Of a stretch of DNA of 64,000 nt, positions 26,411-35,784 are shown in pieces; position 1 is the first letter of the stretch; each line of letters starts with the position of its first letter. The notes under the pieces were generated by a model, which ran no database searches, was not told the origin of the DNA, and was given only the letters and a program-made list of their open reading frames with translations. Origin of the DNA: Acidipila sp. EB88 (lineage in GTDB: Bacteria > Acidobacteriota > Terriglobia > Terriglobales > Acidobacteriaceae); NCBI RefSeq assembly GCF_003858395.1, contig NZ_QWEV01000001.1:32665-96664 (forward strand), written 5' to 3'. The position numbers and the translations under genes were made by a program.

Positions 26411-27076
26411 TATCGGGCTGGGGACAAGCAGCAGATTGCTGAGCGCTTCCGAGTGGGGTTCTCAGACAACACGCTCTACGCAGCTCCTGGCTACAACATC
26501 GCCCCAACCACCACGCAGCCGGTGATCCGTCTGTCGCGCGAGACGGATACCCGCGAGATCACCCCGATGCGCCGGGGCCTTGTCGGCCACAACGCGAGCG
26601 GCTCTGATCCAAAGCGAGGCACCTTCAACGCGCGTTCAGAGACCATCGAGAAGAGCCCGCTTTGGCGAGTTCCCTTCCGCCGGCCGCGCTGCCTGGTTCC
26701 ACAGTCCGGTTTCTACGAGTGGTGTAAGCTCGAGCGCAAGGCTTTCGGCATCGGCGTCAAGGATGCCTCTTTGTTCGCCTTGCTGGCCTCTGGGACGCCT
26801 GGCAGGACCTGTCTGACGGCTCGTGGCTTCAGAGCTTCACGATCGTCACCACAGAGGCGAACGAGCTCATGTCCGCGGTGCACGATCGCATGCCGGCGAT
26901 CCTACGGCATGAGGACTACAGCCGCTGGCTCGATCGCGAGAAGACAGAGCAGCCGTCCGTCGATCTGCTTCGGCTCCTTGGGACGCGCTGATCCAACCTT
27001 GGAGAAGGTGCTTGGCCGTAAACCGATGAGCCTGGATCGGGTGCTCGCACCTTTTCTGACGAGTGCTGGCCGATAG
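26411..27076 (+). pseudogene. SRAP gene, 5'-truncated and frameshifted
   Basis: Closely similar at DNA level to the intact SRAP gene (1961-2632). It starts abruptly at YRAGDKQQIAERF, so the first residues including catalytic Cys2 are missing. It keeps YNIAPTTTQPVIRLSRET, FNARSETIEKSPLW and GFYEW, then shifts frame near 26783 (VKDASLFAL / WDAWQDLSDG) so the C-terminal His motif is in another frame. The piece was probably truncated when the recombinase element inserted just upstream. Confidence 0.8.
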
Positions 27077-27317
27077 GATTCATTCTGTATAGTCGGCCTA
27101 AACGAGGAACTGCTCGTTTCGGAGTCGCGACGCAACGCTTGGTGGCCCACTGAGTTGGGTCACGCTTGCATTCGCTTCTCGCCGGCCCGCAGATTGCAAG
27201 TCTGCTCACACTTGGCCAGCATCTCCGAAGGCCTCCTAAGAGAGCCGGTAGTGTACCGCTGCCGGCTTCTGTATTGACGTCTAGATGTACTGGAGTAGGG
27301 TCTCGTGTCTGCCAGCA
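27077..27317. other. Gap between SRAP remnant and alcohol-dehydrogenase gene
   Basis: About 240 bp with no convincing gene or structured element. Confidence 0.3.
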
Positions 27318-28244
27318 CTAGAGTTCAGGCAAGAGAATGATCTTGCCATGAGCCCTCTTACTCATGCTGATCTCTGCCGCCGCGCGCCAATCGTCGAGAG
27401 AAAATGCTCGTGAGACTGGAATCGAGAATCGCCCTTCCGCTGCTAGTTGTGCGTAGTGGCCGAGCACGTCGTAGCGAAGACTGCCGCCCTCTCGCCATGC
27501 CGTGCGCACACCGAGATTTTCTTCGTCCCGATCGGCAAAGCTGTAAACCCGCTTCGGATCCCCGCCCACAATCTTTACCAGATCAGGCAAAGTGCCTTTC
27601 ACCTGCGCGGTATGCACCGCAAAGTCGGGCGACCCACCTGCAAGTTCGCGGACTCGTTCGACCATCCCTTCGCCATAAGGAGTCACCTTGGCTCCAAGTT
27701 CACGCAGTCGTCCAGCGAACGTTTCGCCAGCCGAGGCGATCACATGAGCCCCGCGCAGCAAAGCGATCTGAACAGCCGCAAACCCCGTCATCGTTCCGCC
27801 GCCGTTGATCATCACTGTCTGGCCGGCGCTCAGTGGCAACAGGTCGATGGTGCGCGCCGCCGTCTCGGTCGCCATCGGTAATGCAGCGGCCTCGATCATG
27901 CCCAATCCCTCCGGGACAGGGAGAAAGACTTTCAGAATGGCATATTCAGCAGCACCGCCGGTTGTGTAGTTCATGTAATCAGGAACGCCGAAGACAGAAT
28001 CGCCGACCTGGAAATGGGTCACGCCTTCGCCGAGAGCGTCCACGACGCCGGAGACATCAAAGCCAATACCCTTCGGTGGAGGGCCCGGAAGGAGGCCTTC
28101 GCAGACGACCCAGTCCGCTGGGTTCAACGCGCAGGCATGCACACGCACGCGGACCTCATCATCTCCTGGCACTGGAACCGCAACATCTTCCAAATTCAAC
28201 ACGTCGAGCGGCTTGCCGTAGTTTTTTAGAAAAAGTGCTTTCAT
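27318..28244 (-). CDS. NADP-dependent zinc-independent alcohol dehydrogenase/quinone oxidoreductase (MDR family)
   Basis: 308 residues. MKALFLKNYG, VHACALNPADWVVCEG and GFDVSGVVDALGEGVTHFQVGD are typical of the medium-chain reductase N-terminal GroES-like domain. The cofactor-binding glycine motif is INGGGTMTGFAAVQIA. The structural and catalytic zinc-binding Cys cluster is absent, as in quinone-oxidoreductase members. ATG 28244 is chosen because GAAGGAG is seven bases before it; ATG 28250 is one base away from it. It is divergent from a TetR regulator, whose operator-like palindromes lie between. Confidence 0.88.
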   Translation of the reverse strand: MKALFLKNYGKPLDVLNLEDVAVPVPGDDEVRVRVHACALNPADWVVCEGLLPGPPPKGIGFDVSGVVDALGEGVTHFQVGDSVFGVPDYMNYTTGGAAEYAILKVFLPVPEGLGMIEAAALPMATETAARTIDLLPLSAGQTVMINGGGTMTGFAAVQIALLRGAHVIASAGETFAGRLRELGAKVTPYGEGMVERVRELAGGSPDFAVHTAQVKGTLPDLVKIVGGDPKRVYSFADRDEENLGVRTAWREGGSLRYDVLGHYAQLAAEGRFSIPVSRAFSLDDWRAAAEISMSKRAHGKIILLPEL

Positions 28245-28321
28245 GACCATGCTCCTTCACGTAGGCTCGTTTGTGTCAGTCACAGACGCTAAAACCCTAC
28301 TCGCTGACAAATACCACATAA

Positions 28322-28336
28322 TGTCAGTCGCTGACA
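28322..28336. promoter_or_regulatory. Palindromic operator-like site for the divergent TetR regulator
   Basis: TGTCAGTCGCTGACA is an inverted repeat (TGTCAG and CTGACA around TCG) ending directly before the TetR start codon. A related GTGTCAGTCACAGAC lies at 28273-28287, and a half-site CGCTGACA at about 28303. This fits autoregulation and control of the divergent oxidoreductase. Confidence 0.65.
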
Positions 28337-28966
28337 ATGAATGAGGCCATGCCGAGAAACGGGGAAAAAGTAAGAAAAAGCCTTCAATGGGCTGCGTTGG
28401 AACTCTTTCGGGACCGCGGCTACGAAGAAACCACAGCCGCCGACATCGCCGCCAAAGCAGGCGTGACAGAGCGAACCTTCTTTCGCCACTTTGCTGACAA
28501 GCGCGACGTGCTCTTCGACGGAGAAGCTGCATTTAGCGAGGCACTGACACAAGCGATAAGGAACGCCCCGAAAGCATTCGGCCCGTGGGATACACTCCTC
28601 TTCTCCTTTGGCTCGGTGAAGCAGATGTTCATCGATAACCGGCCCTTTACAGAGCCCCGACAGTACGTGATTGCAGCCACTCCCGCATTACAGGAACGGG
28701 CGATGGCCAAGACCAGATCTCTAGTCACCAACGTAACGTCGGCACTCTGTGAGCGAGGTGTCTCAGAGCCTGAAGCGAACCTTGTGGCCTGGATGGGCAT
28801 GGCAGCATCAAGCTACGGAGTTGCTGCGTGGTTTAAAGACAACTCCATGGGATTGGGCGAGCACATGGCGCAAGCATTTGAGAAGGCGAGTCGTCTGTCT
28901 CAATCTAATTTCGCCACGACGAAGACGACAGCAACGTCATCTGAGCCTCGAGCAAGAGGCAGGTGA
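28337..28966 (+). CDS. TetR-family transcriptional regulator
   Basis: 209 residues. The N-terminal helix-turn-helix is standard: AALELFRDRGYEETTAADIA then AKAGVTERTFFRHFADKRDVLF. The C-terminal ligand domain is helical with GMAASSYGVAAWFKDNS. The ATG at 28337 directly follows the palindrome; MPRNGEKVRK may be an alternative start. It is divergent from the MDR oxidoreductase, its likely target. Such pairs commonly answer electrophilic or oxidising compounds; the inducer is unknown. Confidence 0.9.
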   Translation: MNEAMPRNGEKVRKSLQWAALELFRDRGYEETTAADIAAKAGVTERTFFRHFADKRDVLFDGEAAFSEALTQAIRNAPKAFGPWDTLLFSFGSVKQMFIDNRPFTEPRQYVIAATPALQERAMAKTRSLVTNVTSALCERGVSEPEANLVAWMGMAASSYGVAAWFKDNSMGLGEHMAQAFEKASRLSQSNFATTKTTATSSEPRARGR

Positions 28967-29406
28967 CGACGCCCCTAGCCCATTGTGGGTCAGGTAAGGT
29001 CACTACTAGTAAATGGGGTCTTCGGCAAGTACGGCTTGTCGAAATGGTGTGGTGAAGTCCGACGGCCTACGGGATGCAGGTGGCAAGATGGCAGGCAGCA
29101 TTCAACCTCGTGAGCTTCGAGATCATTGCGCCTCCCTGGAAGCTGCCTGAGCCAGGCAAAACGAGTCAACGTTAGGTGTGCCGCGGCAGAATGGAAGACG
29201 GATAAAGCTTGCATAGATGGAATCAGAACCACAGCCTCCACACCTCGATGCACCTGCACGTTGAACGACATCGCAAGGCTGTCGAGGCGACGTCCGATCC
29301 ATAAAAAGGTACGAGCGTCGGCGCGGCAACGGCATGCTTGGCCGCACGTTAAGCAGTGTCAACATGCCAGTCCGCGTTTTGACCCGATCCAACGTCTCGA
29401 CGCCAG
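28967..29406. other. Intergenic region without recognisable gene
   Basis: 440 bp between the TetR gene and the convergent EAL gene. Short frames only; no tRNA or obvious terminator. Confidence 0.35.
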
Positions 29407-31035
29407 TCAAACGATCTGAGTTGACGCAGTGCCACAGCCGTCGTTCATGGTCGACACGACTTCGCGGAGCTTCATGAGTTCATCAATCACCTCAGTGCTG
29501 CCATAGTAGCGCCAGACTCTGCCCTTATCATCCAAAACCGCCTTGCCTCGCACCCGTATCCATGCCCAGGTTCCATCCGCACGTCTGGCGCGGCATTCAT
29601 ATTCGAGTGAAGAAGCTGTCGACAGGGCAGCTTCTGTTAAGCTGAGCACTCTCACCCGATCTTCTTCCGACAACGTGTCCAGATAGCCACGGTTAAGCAC
29701 GGCTTCACGCGGGAAGCCGGTTAGTTCTTCCCACCTGCTGCCGAAATCCAGAATATTGCCTTGGTTGTCCATGACCCACGGAGTCTCGGGATTCAAATCC
29801 AGGAGAGCTCGGGAGCGCTGCTCGCTTTCCATGAGCATTATCTCTTTACGCTTTCGGTCCGTGATGTCGAGGACTGCGATGCTAAGACCGATCACTTCTT
29901 GTGCTTCATCTTTGGCGGGTTCACACGAAAAAAGAATGCATTGATCAGGCTCACCTTCAAGGAGGGAAGGGCGGATCAACTCACAGTCGTGCAAAGCCTC
30001 ACCCTGGAGTGCTCGGCGTAGAAAAGGCTCATACATGGGGAACCACCTCGGGAATACCGACGCCACGGTTTGGCCGATCATCGTCAAGATGGGTGTTCCA
30101 TCGATTTCTGACAACCTTCGATTTACGCTTATATAACGAAGGTCCTTGCTGAGGTAGCAAAGGCCAACCGGAGCGCCATCGTAAATCGCTTGAAGTTGAG
30201 CAACACGCTCGACCGGTAAAGATTCCAGGCTCGAAAGGGCGAGGCGCGTACCCTGTGAGGCAGCTCCCGGAAGAACGCGGGGGGATACCGCATCGATAAA
30301 GCCACGAATGTGGTTCGCGGGCTGCGGCCTGCCATAGAAGTATCCCTGCACCACGTCACAGCCCAGATACAGAAGCAGGCTGGCTTGCTCTTCCGTTTCT
30401 ACCCCTTCCGCGATTGTTGTGATTCCAAGGCTTTGTCCCAGGCCGACAAGAGCACCCACAATTTTTCGGTCCTGCCGCACTTGCGCGATCTCTCGAATGA
30501 AGCTTCGATCGATCTTCAGTCCATCAAAGGGAATCGTTTGAAGGTGCGCAAAGCTGGAATAGCCTGTACCGAAACCGTCCAAATAGATACCGCAGCCTAA
30601 GGCTTTCAAATCGAGTGCAATGGCTTGCACGTGATCGAGATCTTCGGTCAGGGCAGTTTCAGTTATCTCGACTACGAGGCGGCTCAAGGGGAACGTGTGT
30701 TTCTTCCCTAATTGTTGAAGTTGCGAGATGATGTCCCCCTCGCGTAGCTGCCTGGGCGATATGTTCACCGTTAAGGTAAACGACTCAGGGTGTACAGCAA
30801 CGGACTGAAACGCATCCGCCAGGATCTGTTTAGTAAGGCGCGTGAGGAGCCCCGCGTGCTCAGCCACGGGGATGAACTCAGATGGCAGCACCATACCTCT
30901 CTCGGGATGGTTCCAGCGTGCAAGAAGCTCGAACCCTAGAAGCTGCCCGGTCCGTAGCTCCCTAAGCGGCTGGTAAAAGGGAGAGATCTCCCCTTGCTCA
31001 AGCGAAGCGAGTAGGCTTTTTCCATCTATAACCAT
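29407..31035 (-). CDS. EAL-domain cyclic-di-GMP phosphodiesterase with two C-terminal PAS domains
   Basis: 542 residues from ATG 31035 (CAGGAGGCAC before it). The EAL domain comes first (residues ~10-250): FELLAR (E36), NISPRQL (N91), EITET (E123), DGFGTGYSS (D153), KIDRSFI (K174), IAEGVET (E210). Canonical EAL enzymes have DD in the DDFG loop; here the second Asp is Gly (G154), so turnover of c-di-GMP may be low. Two PAS-like domains follow (~280-405 with LDITDRKRKE at its end, ~415-530 with GSRWEELTGFPRE). The order EAL-PAS-PAS is the reverse of the more common PAS-GGDEF-EAL. It is likely a signalling protein regulating adhesion or motility. Confidence 0.87.
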   Translation of the reverse strand: MVIDGKSLLASLEQGEISPFYQPLRELRTGQLLGFELLARWNHPERGMVLPSEFIPVAEHAGLLTRLTKQILADAFQSVAVHPESFTLTVNISPRQLREGDIISQLQQLGKKHTFPLSRLVVEITETALTEDLDHVQAIALDLKALGCGIYLDGFGTGYSSFAHLQTIPFDGLKIDRSFIREIAQVRQDRKIVGALVGLGQSLGITTIAEGVETEEQASLLLYLGCDVVQGYFYGRPQPANHIRGFIDAVSPRVLPGAASQGTRLALSSLESLPVERVAQLQAIYDGAPVGLCYLSKDLRYISVNRRLSEIDGTPILTMIGQTVASVFPRWFPMYEPFLRRALQGEALHDCELIRPSLLEGEPDQCILFSCEPAKDEAQEVIGLSIAVLDITDRKRKEIMLMESEQRSRALLDLNPETPWVMDNQGNILDFGSRWEELTGFPREAVLNRGYLDTLSEEDRVRVLSLTEAALSTASSLEYECRARRADGTWAWIRVRGKAVLDDKGRVWRYYGSTEVIDELMKLREVVSTMNDGCGTASTQIV

Positions 31036-31722
31036 GTGCCTCCTGACTCGAGCTATCAACAGTGGCTACCAATCGCCAGCCCTTGCACTCTCCGCCCACG
31101 GGTCACGAGAAAATCTGATATTCAGTCGCTGACCTGAGTTGCTAGCCGTCGCATGCCCTGATCAAAGTTCAAGTTTGTACGATGCCTGAAGGAAAAGCCA
31201 AGTGCCGGCGCTGGCAAGTCCACAGAGCTATAGAACTTGAGTCCTGACGCTCCGTTTGTCCAAAAAGCGACATTACGGCAAACATCATCCGACGACTAGG
31301 ATCCTACGCAAATAGGTCGTGCGGCCCACGAAGACGTAATTGTTGGGCTTCTGCTGCGTCATGGGCAAAGATCGAACCCGAGCTCAAGCGTTTCTTCTTG
31401 CTCGAAGAAGTAGCTAGCCGCGCTCACCGCGATAAACACGTATTCGGAGCAAGCGAAGCTGTGCAGTCAAGTTGAGGATTCTAAGCGTCCTCTATACGTG
31501 CCAGAGCACACAGTGGCTGTGTACCCAAGGTCCTAGCTTCCCGAGCCGCCATGTTCATGGCATTCGCTGGGTTAACGCGAGACCTGTCTGTTTTGTAGCG
31601 AACGAATGAGTACAATCATGACACTTCGTGGCTGAGCAAGTCGCTCGTATCCCTCTCCGCGGATAGTTGTCGACGTGGCAGCACAGCATCCTCGGCTCGC
31701 AATGGCTCAGGAGGGCCGCATT
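31036..31722. other. Intergenic region between EAL gene and Crp/Fnr gene
   Basis: About 690 bp between divergent genes, so it holds both promoters. I see no coding frame with a ribosome-binding site and no tRNA. Confidence 0.4.
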
Positions 31723-32436
31723 GTGAATACCCGTTTCGAAAACCGCCTCTTGCAAGCCTTGGATGAAGACTCCTTGCAGCGGCTCGACCCGCAACCGGTC
31801 TCCTTCGAGCTGATGCGCGACCTCGAAGTCATGGGCGGCCCGATTCGCTACGTTTACTTCATCGAGGAAGGCCTGGCCTCGATCACCACCACGTTCGACA
31901 ATGGCTCCCAGGTGGAAGTTGGCATGGTCGGCTATGAAGGAGCCGTCGGCTTCAGCGCCATGATGGGCACCAAGCAGTCTCTCAACCGCGTATACACGCA
32001 GATTCCAGGGCGCGGCTATCGCGTACCACTTCGGACCGCAAAAGAAGAGTTCAACCGCTCTCCGCATTTCAAGACCGTGGTGCTCTGCTACGTACAAACC
32101 CAGCTCATCTATGCCATGCAGACCGCCGGCTGCAATGCCAAGCACAGCATTCAGGAGCGCTTGGCCCGCTGGCTTCTGGCATGCAAAGATTGCGTAAAGA
32201 GCACTCGGTTCTGCATCACGCAAAGCTTCCTCGCTGACATGCTTGGTACTGGGCGCCCCGCCATTACTCACGCCGCGGACCGTCTCAAGCAGGACAACCT
32301 GATCACCTACAGGCGCGGCATGGTTGAGATCCTCGACATCGCCGGCCTTGAAGCCCGGTCATGCGAATGCTATGCCATCGTCCAGAATCATCTGAATAAC
32401 TTCCTGGAATACGACTCCGGCCAGGCTCACGCCTGA
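31723..32436 (+). CDS. Crp/Fnr-family transcriptional regulator
   Basis: 237 residues from GTG 31723, preferred because CAGGAGGG lies seven bases before it; ATG 31702 lacks one. The N-terminal cyclic-nucleotide-binding-like beta-roll includes YVYFIEEGLASITTTFDNGS and VGMVGYEGAVGFSAMMG. The helical connector QERLARWLLACKD is followed by a helix-turn-helix (CITQSFLADMLGTGRPAITHA). This subtype (VEVGMVGYEG, QERLARWLL) is widespread in soil bacteria; its ligand is unknown. No FNR-type iron-sulfur Cys cluster is present at the N-terminus. Confidence 0.88.
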   Translation: MNTRFENRLLQALDEDSLQRLDPQPVSFELMRDLEVMGGPIRYVYFIEEGLASITTTFDNGSQVEVGMVGYEGAVGFSAMMGTKQSLNRVYTQIPGRGYRVPLRTAKEEFNRSPHFKTVVLCYVQTQLIYAMQTAGCNAKHSIQERLARWLLACKDCVKSTRFCITQSFLADMLGTGRPAITHAADRLKQDNLITYRRGMVEILDIAGLEARSCECYAIVQNHLNNFLEYDSGQAHA

Positions 32437-32571
32437 TCAAGCCGCACTTGCATGTAGAGCTTAAGCGTGCGTAGGCTCTCGCTCCTACTCTCACCATCGG
32501 CCGGTTCAACCATGCTTACCGTTAGCAGAGCGCACCGCAAGGTGGGCTCTGCGCGTGAAACTGCTGCAGCA

Positions 32572-33012
32572 CTAGCGAGTTGGTTTCATTACATCTTCGA
32601 AGAGAGGAACCAGCTTCGCCGCAGGCTTCTTTGAGCTGAAATCTAGCTGCTTTTGTTCGTGGCCTTCAGGATGCTGCTCACGCCATAGTTGCAATAGGAG
32701 CGGCGGCATAACCGAAAGAACCGCCTTTGTACGGTGGATCTTGGCGTGGCAACTAGGACAAAGAGAGAGCATCAGGTTCATGACCGACTTGCCGGGTACC
32801 CGGTGGTGAACGATGATCGACCGCTTGTCGCGACCGGAGGCATCACACACGCGGCATCGGTAGCCGTCACGTTCTAAAACAGCTTCACGCAACCCACCGA
32901 AATACTCCTCATCCTGCCGCTTCAGCGTGTAGCAGGTTGAGCACAGGCCCAAGGCCAGGACCTTCGGATTCCCACACGGACAATGCATGACCCTTTGAAC
33001 GAGGCGTGTCAC
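32572..33012 (-). CDS. HNH endonuclease-like zinc protein, coupled to resolvase
   Basis: 146 residues. Zinc knuckles CPCGN...LCSTC and CRVCDASG precede the HNH core VHHRVPGKS...NLMLSLCPSCHAKIH, with His, Asn and final His all present. The GTG start overlaps the stop codon of the resolvase (GTGA), so the two are translationally coupled. A close copy, also behind a resolvase tail, is at 46410-46850, and a diverged third at 3773-4237. The pair may be a small mobile module; the HNH role in it is unknown. Confidence 0.8.
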   Translation of the reverse strand: MTRLVQRVMHCPCGNPKVLALGLCSTCYTLKRQDEEYFGGLREAVLERDGYRCRVCDASGRDKRSIIVHHRVPGKSVMNLMLSLCPSCHAKIHRTKAVLSVMPPLLLQLWREQHPEGHEQKQLDFSSKKPAAKLVPLFEDVMKPTR

Positions 33013-33632
33013 TTCCCCGCCCTTTCAGCTTTTGCCTTTGCCCGTCCGATGTAGCGGTAAACCGTCGTCCGATCTAACTTGAACTCACGCGCCAGAGCGG
33101 CTTTGCTTTCTCCCTCGCCCAGGCGACGGGTCAGCTCAGCCGCCCGATCCGGTGTCAGCAGACGCTTGCGGCCTTTGTAGACCCCATCCCGCTTCGCAAG
33201 CTCGATTCCTTCTCGCTGGCGTTCCCGGCTCCACGCCACTTCGAACTCCGCGAACGAGCCCATCATATGAAGGAGCAGCGTTGCCATCGGCGAGTCGTCG
33301 CCGGTCAGTGTCAGGTTTTCTTTGATGAAGCGGACGCCGATCTTGCGCGAAGTCAGTTCCCCAACCGTCTTTCGGAGATCCACAAGATTGCGGCCGAGGC
33401 GATCCATCGAGTGACAAACAACTGTGTCGCCTTCCCGAACGAACTTCATCAGGGCTTCGAGTTGCGGGCGTTGAATGTTCTTGCCCGAGGCTTTATCCAG
33501 GAACACGCGATCCAGTGTCAGCCCTTCGAGCTGCCGACTCTCGTTCTGTTCAAAGCTGCTCACCCGCACGTACCCCACCGTCTGTCCCTTCGAGGGGTGA
33601 TGTGTCGCAATAGGCTTTACTACCTTCGGCAT
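33009..33632 (-). CDS. Serine recombinase (resolvase/invertase family)
   Basis: 207 residues. The catalytic domain has GYVRVSSFEQNESRQL with the nucleophilic Ser and Arg, then DRVFLDKASGKN, HSMDRLGRNLVDL (two further Arg) and LLLHMMGSFAEFEVAWSRERQREGI. The C-terminal helix-turn-helix reads ESKAALAREFKLDRTTVYRYI. This is the typical size and domain order of Tn3-type resolvases and invertases. It is followed by an overlapping HNH gene. An internally truncated relative lies at 46847-47066. Confidence 0.92.
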   Translation of the reverse strand: MPKVVKPIATHHPSKGQTVGYVRVSSFEQNESRQLEGLTLDRVFLDKASGKNIQRPQLEALMKFVREGDTVVCHSMDRLGRNLVDLRKTVGELTSRKIGVRFIKENLTLTGDDSPMATLLLHMMGSFAEFEVAWSRERQREGIELAKRDGVYKGRKRLLTPDRAAELTRRLGEGESKAALAREFKLDRTTVYRYIGRAKAKAERAGK

Positions 33633-33830
33633 TCACTGTAGCATAAGCCAGAAAACAACCCTATGCCACGGTATTTTCGTGCAGACCTGCAACGTGGCGA
33701 TACGGTATACCCGAACGAACGACGCTACATCGTTTAAAGCTTCGTGAGCACAAGTACCCCCACTAACATTGTGAGCAAGCCGGACAGATGAGCGGCCTCG
33801 CATGCCGAAAGCCTGAATTTGAAAGAGTCT

Positions 33831-35666
33831 ATGAGCCAGGAAGATCACAAGATTGATGCAAAAGATCGAGCCGTATTTGACGTTCTCAATGAGCGCAAAT
33901 ACACAGTGGACTACTTCCAGCGCGAATACAGCTGGGAGCAGAAGCATATCGAGCAGCTGGTAACGGATCTCACGTCCAGCTTTCTGGAAGCGTACACCCC
34001 CGGCGACAAACGTCATGCCGTGGAGCACTACAACGTCTACTACCTCGGTCCATTCGTTGTCAGCAGCAAGAATGGCACGAAAAGCATCATCGACGGGCAA
34101 CAGCGCCTTACGTCACTCACGCTATTCTTGATCTTTCTAAACAATCTGCAGAAGGAACTTGGGACAACGGAATCCATTGAGCCTCTAATTTTCTCTGAGA
34201 AGTTCGGAAAGAAATCATTCAACATCCAGGTCGAAGAGCGTAAAGAATGCCTCGAAAAGCTCTTTTATGAGGGTGCATACACGGTCAAGGATGAGGATGA
34301 TGCCTCTACTGTCAACATGACTGTTAGGTACGCCGATATAGGCGAAGCCTTCCCAGAGGAGCTCAAGGGAAAGCCATTCGCTTACTTCCTCGACTGGCTG
34401 AAGTACAACGTCATCTTGGTGGAGATCACCGCTTACTCTGACGACAACGCTTATAAGATCTTCGAATCGATGAACGATCGCGGTTTGAATCTCACATCAA
34501 CCGAGATGCTGAAGGGTTACATTCTTTCCCGCTTCACTGAGGCCACAGACCGGGACAAGGCCAATCGTTTCTGGAAGACCTCAGTACAACGGCTACAGCA
34601 ATACAACAAGGACGAAGATCAGAGCTTCTTTCAGGCTTGGTTCAGGAGCCAGTACGCAGACACAATACGCCAAAGCAAGGCTGGCTCTTCAAACGAAGAC
34701 TTCGAGAAGATCGGAACACGTTTTCACAGCTGGTTCCGTGACAACCTCGCAAAGGCGGTTCTCCACCCTGACTCGCCGGACGATTTCACTCGAATCCTCC
34801 ATGTTGAGATGAAGTTCTATCTGGATGCTTATTGCTCGATACTCGATGCACAGAAAGAAGAGAAAGAGGGCTGGGAGAACGTCTTCTACCACTCTCGTTG
34901 GGGGATCGCCGACTCACTGGCTCATTCGCTAATGCTTGCTCCTCTCAGGAGTACTGATTCGATTGAAACGGTCAAACAGAAGGTTAATGCCGTGGCACTC
35001 TATCTGGAGACTTTCGCTGTGCGGCGCTCGATTAACTTCCGCAAATTCGGCGCAAGCTCCATTCGCTACACCATGTACTCGCTCGTCAAAGAGATTCGCG
35101 GCAAGACCTTGTCATCATTGCGGTCTACGCTTACAGCCAAATTGAGAGAGATGCCCGAGAAGTGGGATGGTTTCTCAGACTTTCGACTGCACGGGATGAA
35201 CCGTGCGTTCGTCAAGTTTCTACTCTCCCGGATCACGGGATTCATTGAGCAACAGGCGGGATCATCAAGCAACTTCTCAACCTTCTACGTTAGCCCTGGA
35301 AAGAAGCCTTACGAAATTGAGCATGTGTGGGCAGACAAGTTCAGCGTATATAAGAACGAGTTTGACCAGAGGCACGAGTTCGACGCTTTCCGGAATAGGT
35401 TAGGCGGCTTGCTCCTCCTTCCGCAAGGGACTAATCAGTCCTACGGAGCTTTGCCATATCCAGAAAAGCTAGAGCATTACCTGAAAGAGAACCTGCTGGT
35501 GAAGTCACTCCATCCAGCTGCGTACAAAAAGAACCCCAACTTTTTGTCGATGATGGGCACTCTGGACCTCAAGTTCAAAGCACACAAAGTATTTAACAAA
35601 GCAGACATAGATGAACGTCAAGAGCTAATGAAAAGCATCTGCCAACTTATTTGGGATACGAATTAG
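33831..35666 (+). CDS. DUF262/DUF1524 protein (GmrSD-like restriction enzyme)
   Basis: 611 residues from ATG 33831 (GAAAGAG before it). N-terminal DUF262: VDYFQREYSWEQKHIEQLV and the conserved IDGQQRLTSL, plus MNDRGLNLTSTEMLKGYIL. C-terminal DUF1524 HNH-type nuclease: KPYEIEHVWADKF and NRLGGLLLLPQGTNQSYG. GmrS (DUF262, nucleotide-dependent) and GmrD (DUF1524) together cut phage DNA with modified cytosines; here both are in one polypeptide, as in single-chain type IV systems. It stands alone on the plus strand next to the resolvase-HNH pair. Defence role by family. Confidence 0.87.
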   Translation: MSQEDHKIDAKDRAVFDVLNERKYTVDYFQREYSWEQKHIEQLVTDLTSSFLEAYTPGDKRHAVEHYNVYYLGPFVVSSKNGTKSIIDGQQRLTSLTLFLIFLNNLQKELGTTESIEPLIFSEKFGKKSFNIQVEERKECLEKLFYEGAYTVKDEDDASTVNMTVRYADIGEAFPEELKGKPFAYFLDWLKYNVILVEITAYSDDNAYKIFESMNDRGLNLTSTEMLKGYILSRFTEATDRDKANRFWKTSVQRLQQYNKDEDQSFFQAWFRSQYADTIRQSKAGSSNEDFEKIGTRFHSWFRDNLAKAVLHPDSPDDFTRILHVEMKFYLDAYCSILDAQKEEKEGWENVFYHSRWGIADSLAHSLMLAPLRSTDSIETVKQKVNAVALYLETFAVRRSINFRKFGASSIRYTMYSLVKEIRGKTLSSLRSTLTAKLREMPEKWDGFSDFRLHGMNRAFVKFLLSRITGFIEQQAGSSSNFSTFYVSPGKKPYEIEHVWADKFSVYKNEFDQRHEFDAFRNRLGGLLLLPQGTNQSYGALPYPEKLEHYLKENLLVKSLHPAAYKKNPNFLSMMGTLDLKFKAHKVFNKADIDERQELMKSICQLIWDTN

Positions 35667-35784
35667 GACGTAATGCAACGGTCTCCCAAAAGGCACCTAC
35701 GCTCGCGTCTCATAACGGCGTCCAGTGACAACACGGCGCCAGAAGCCGCAAAGCAAAGGAAAAAGGAAGCCGCGCGAAGGAGTG

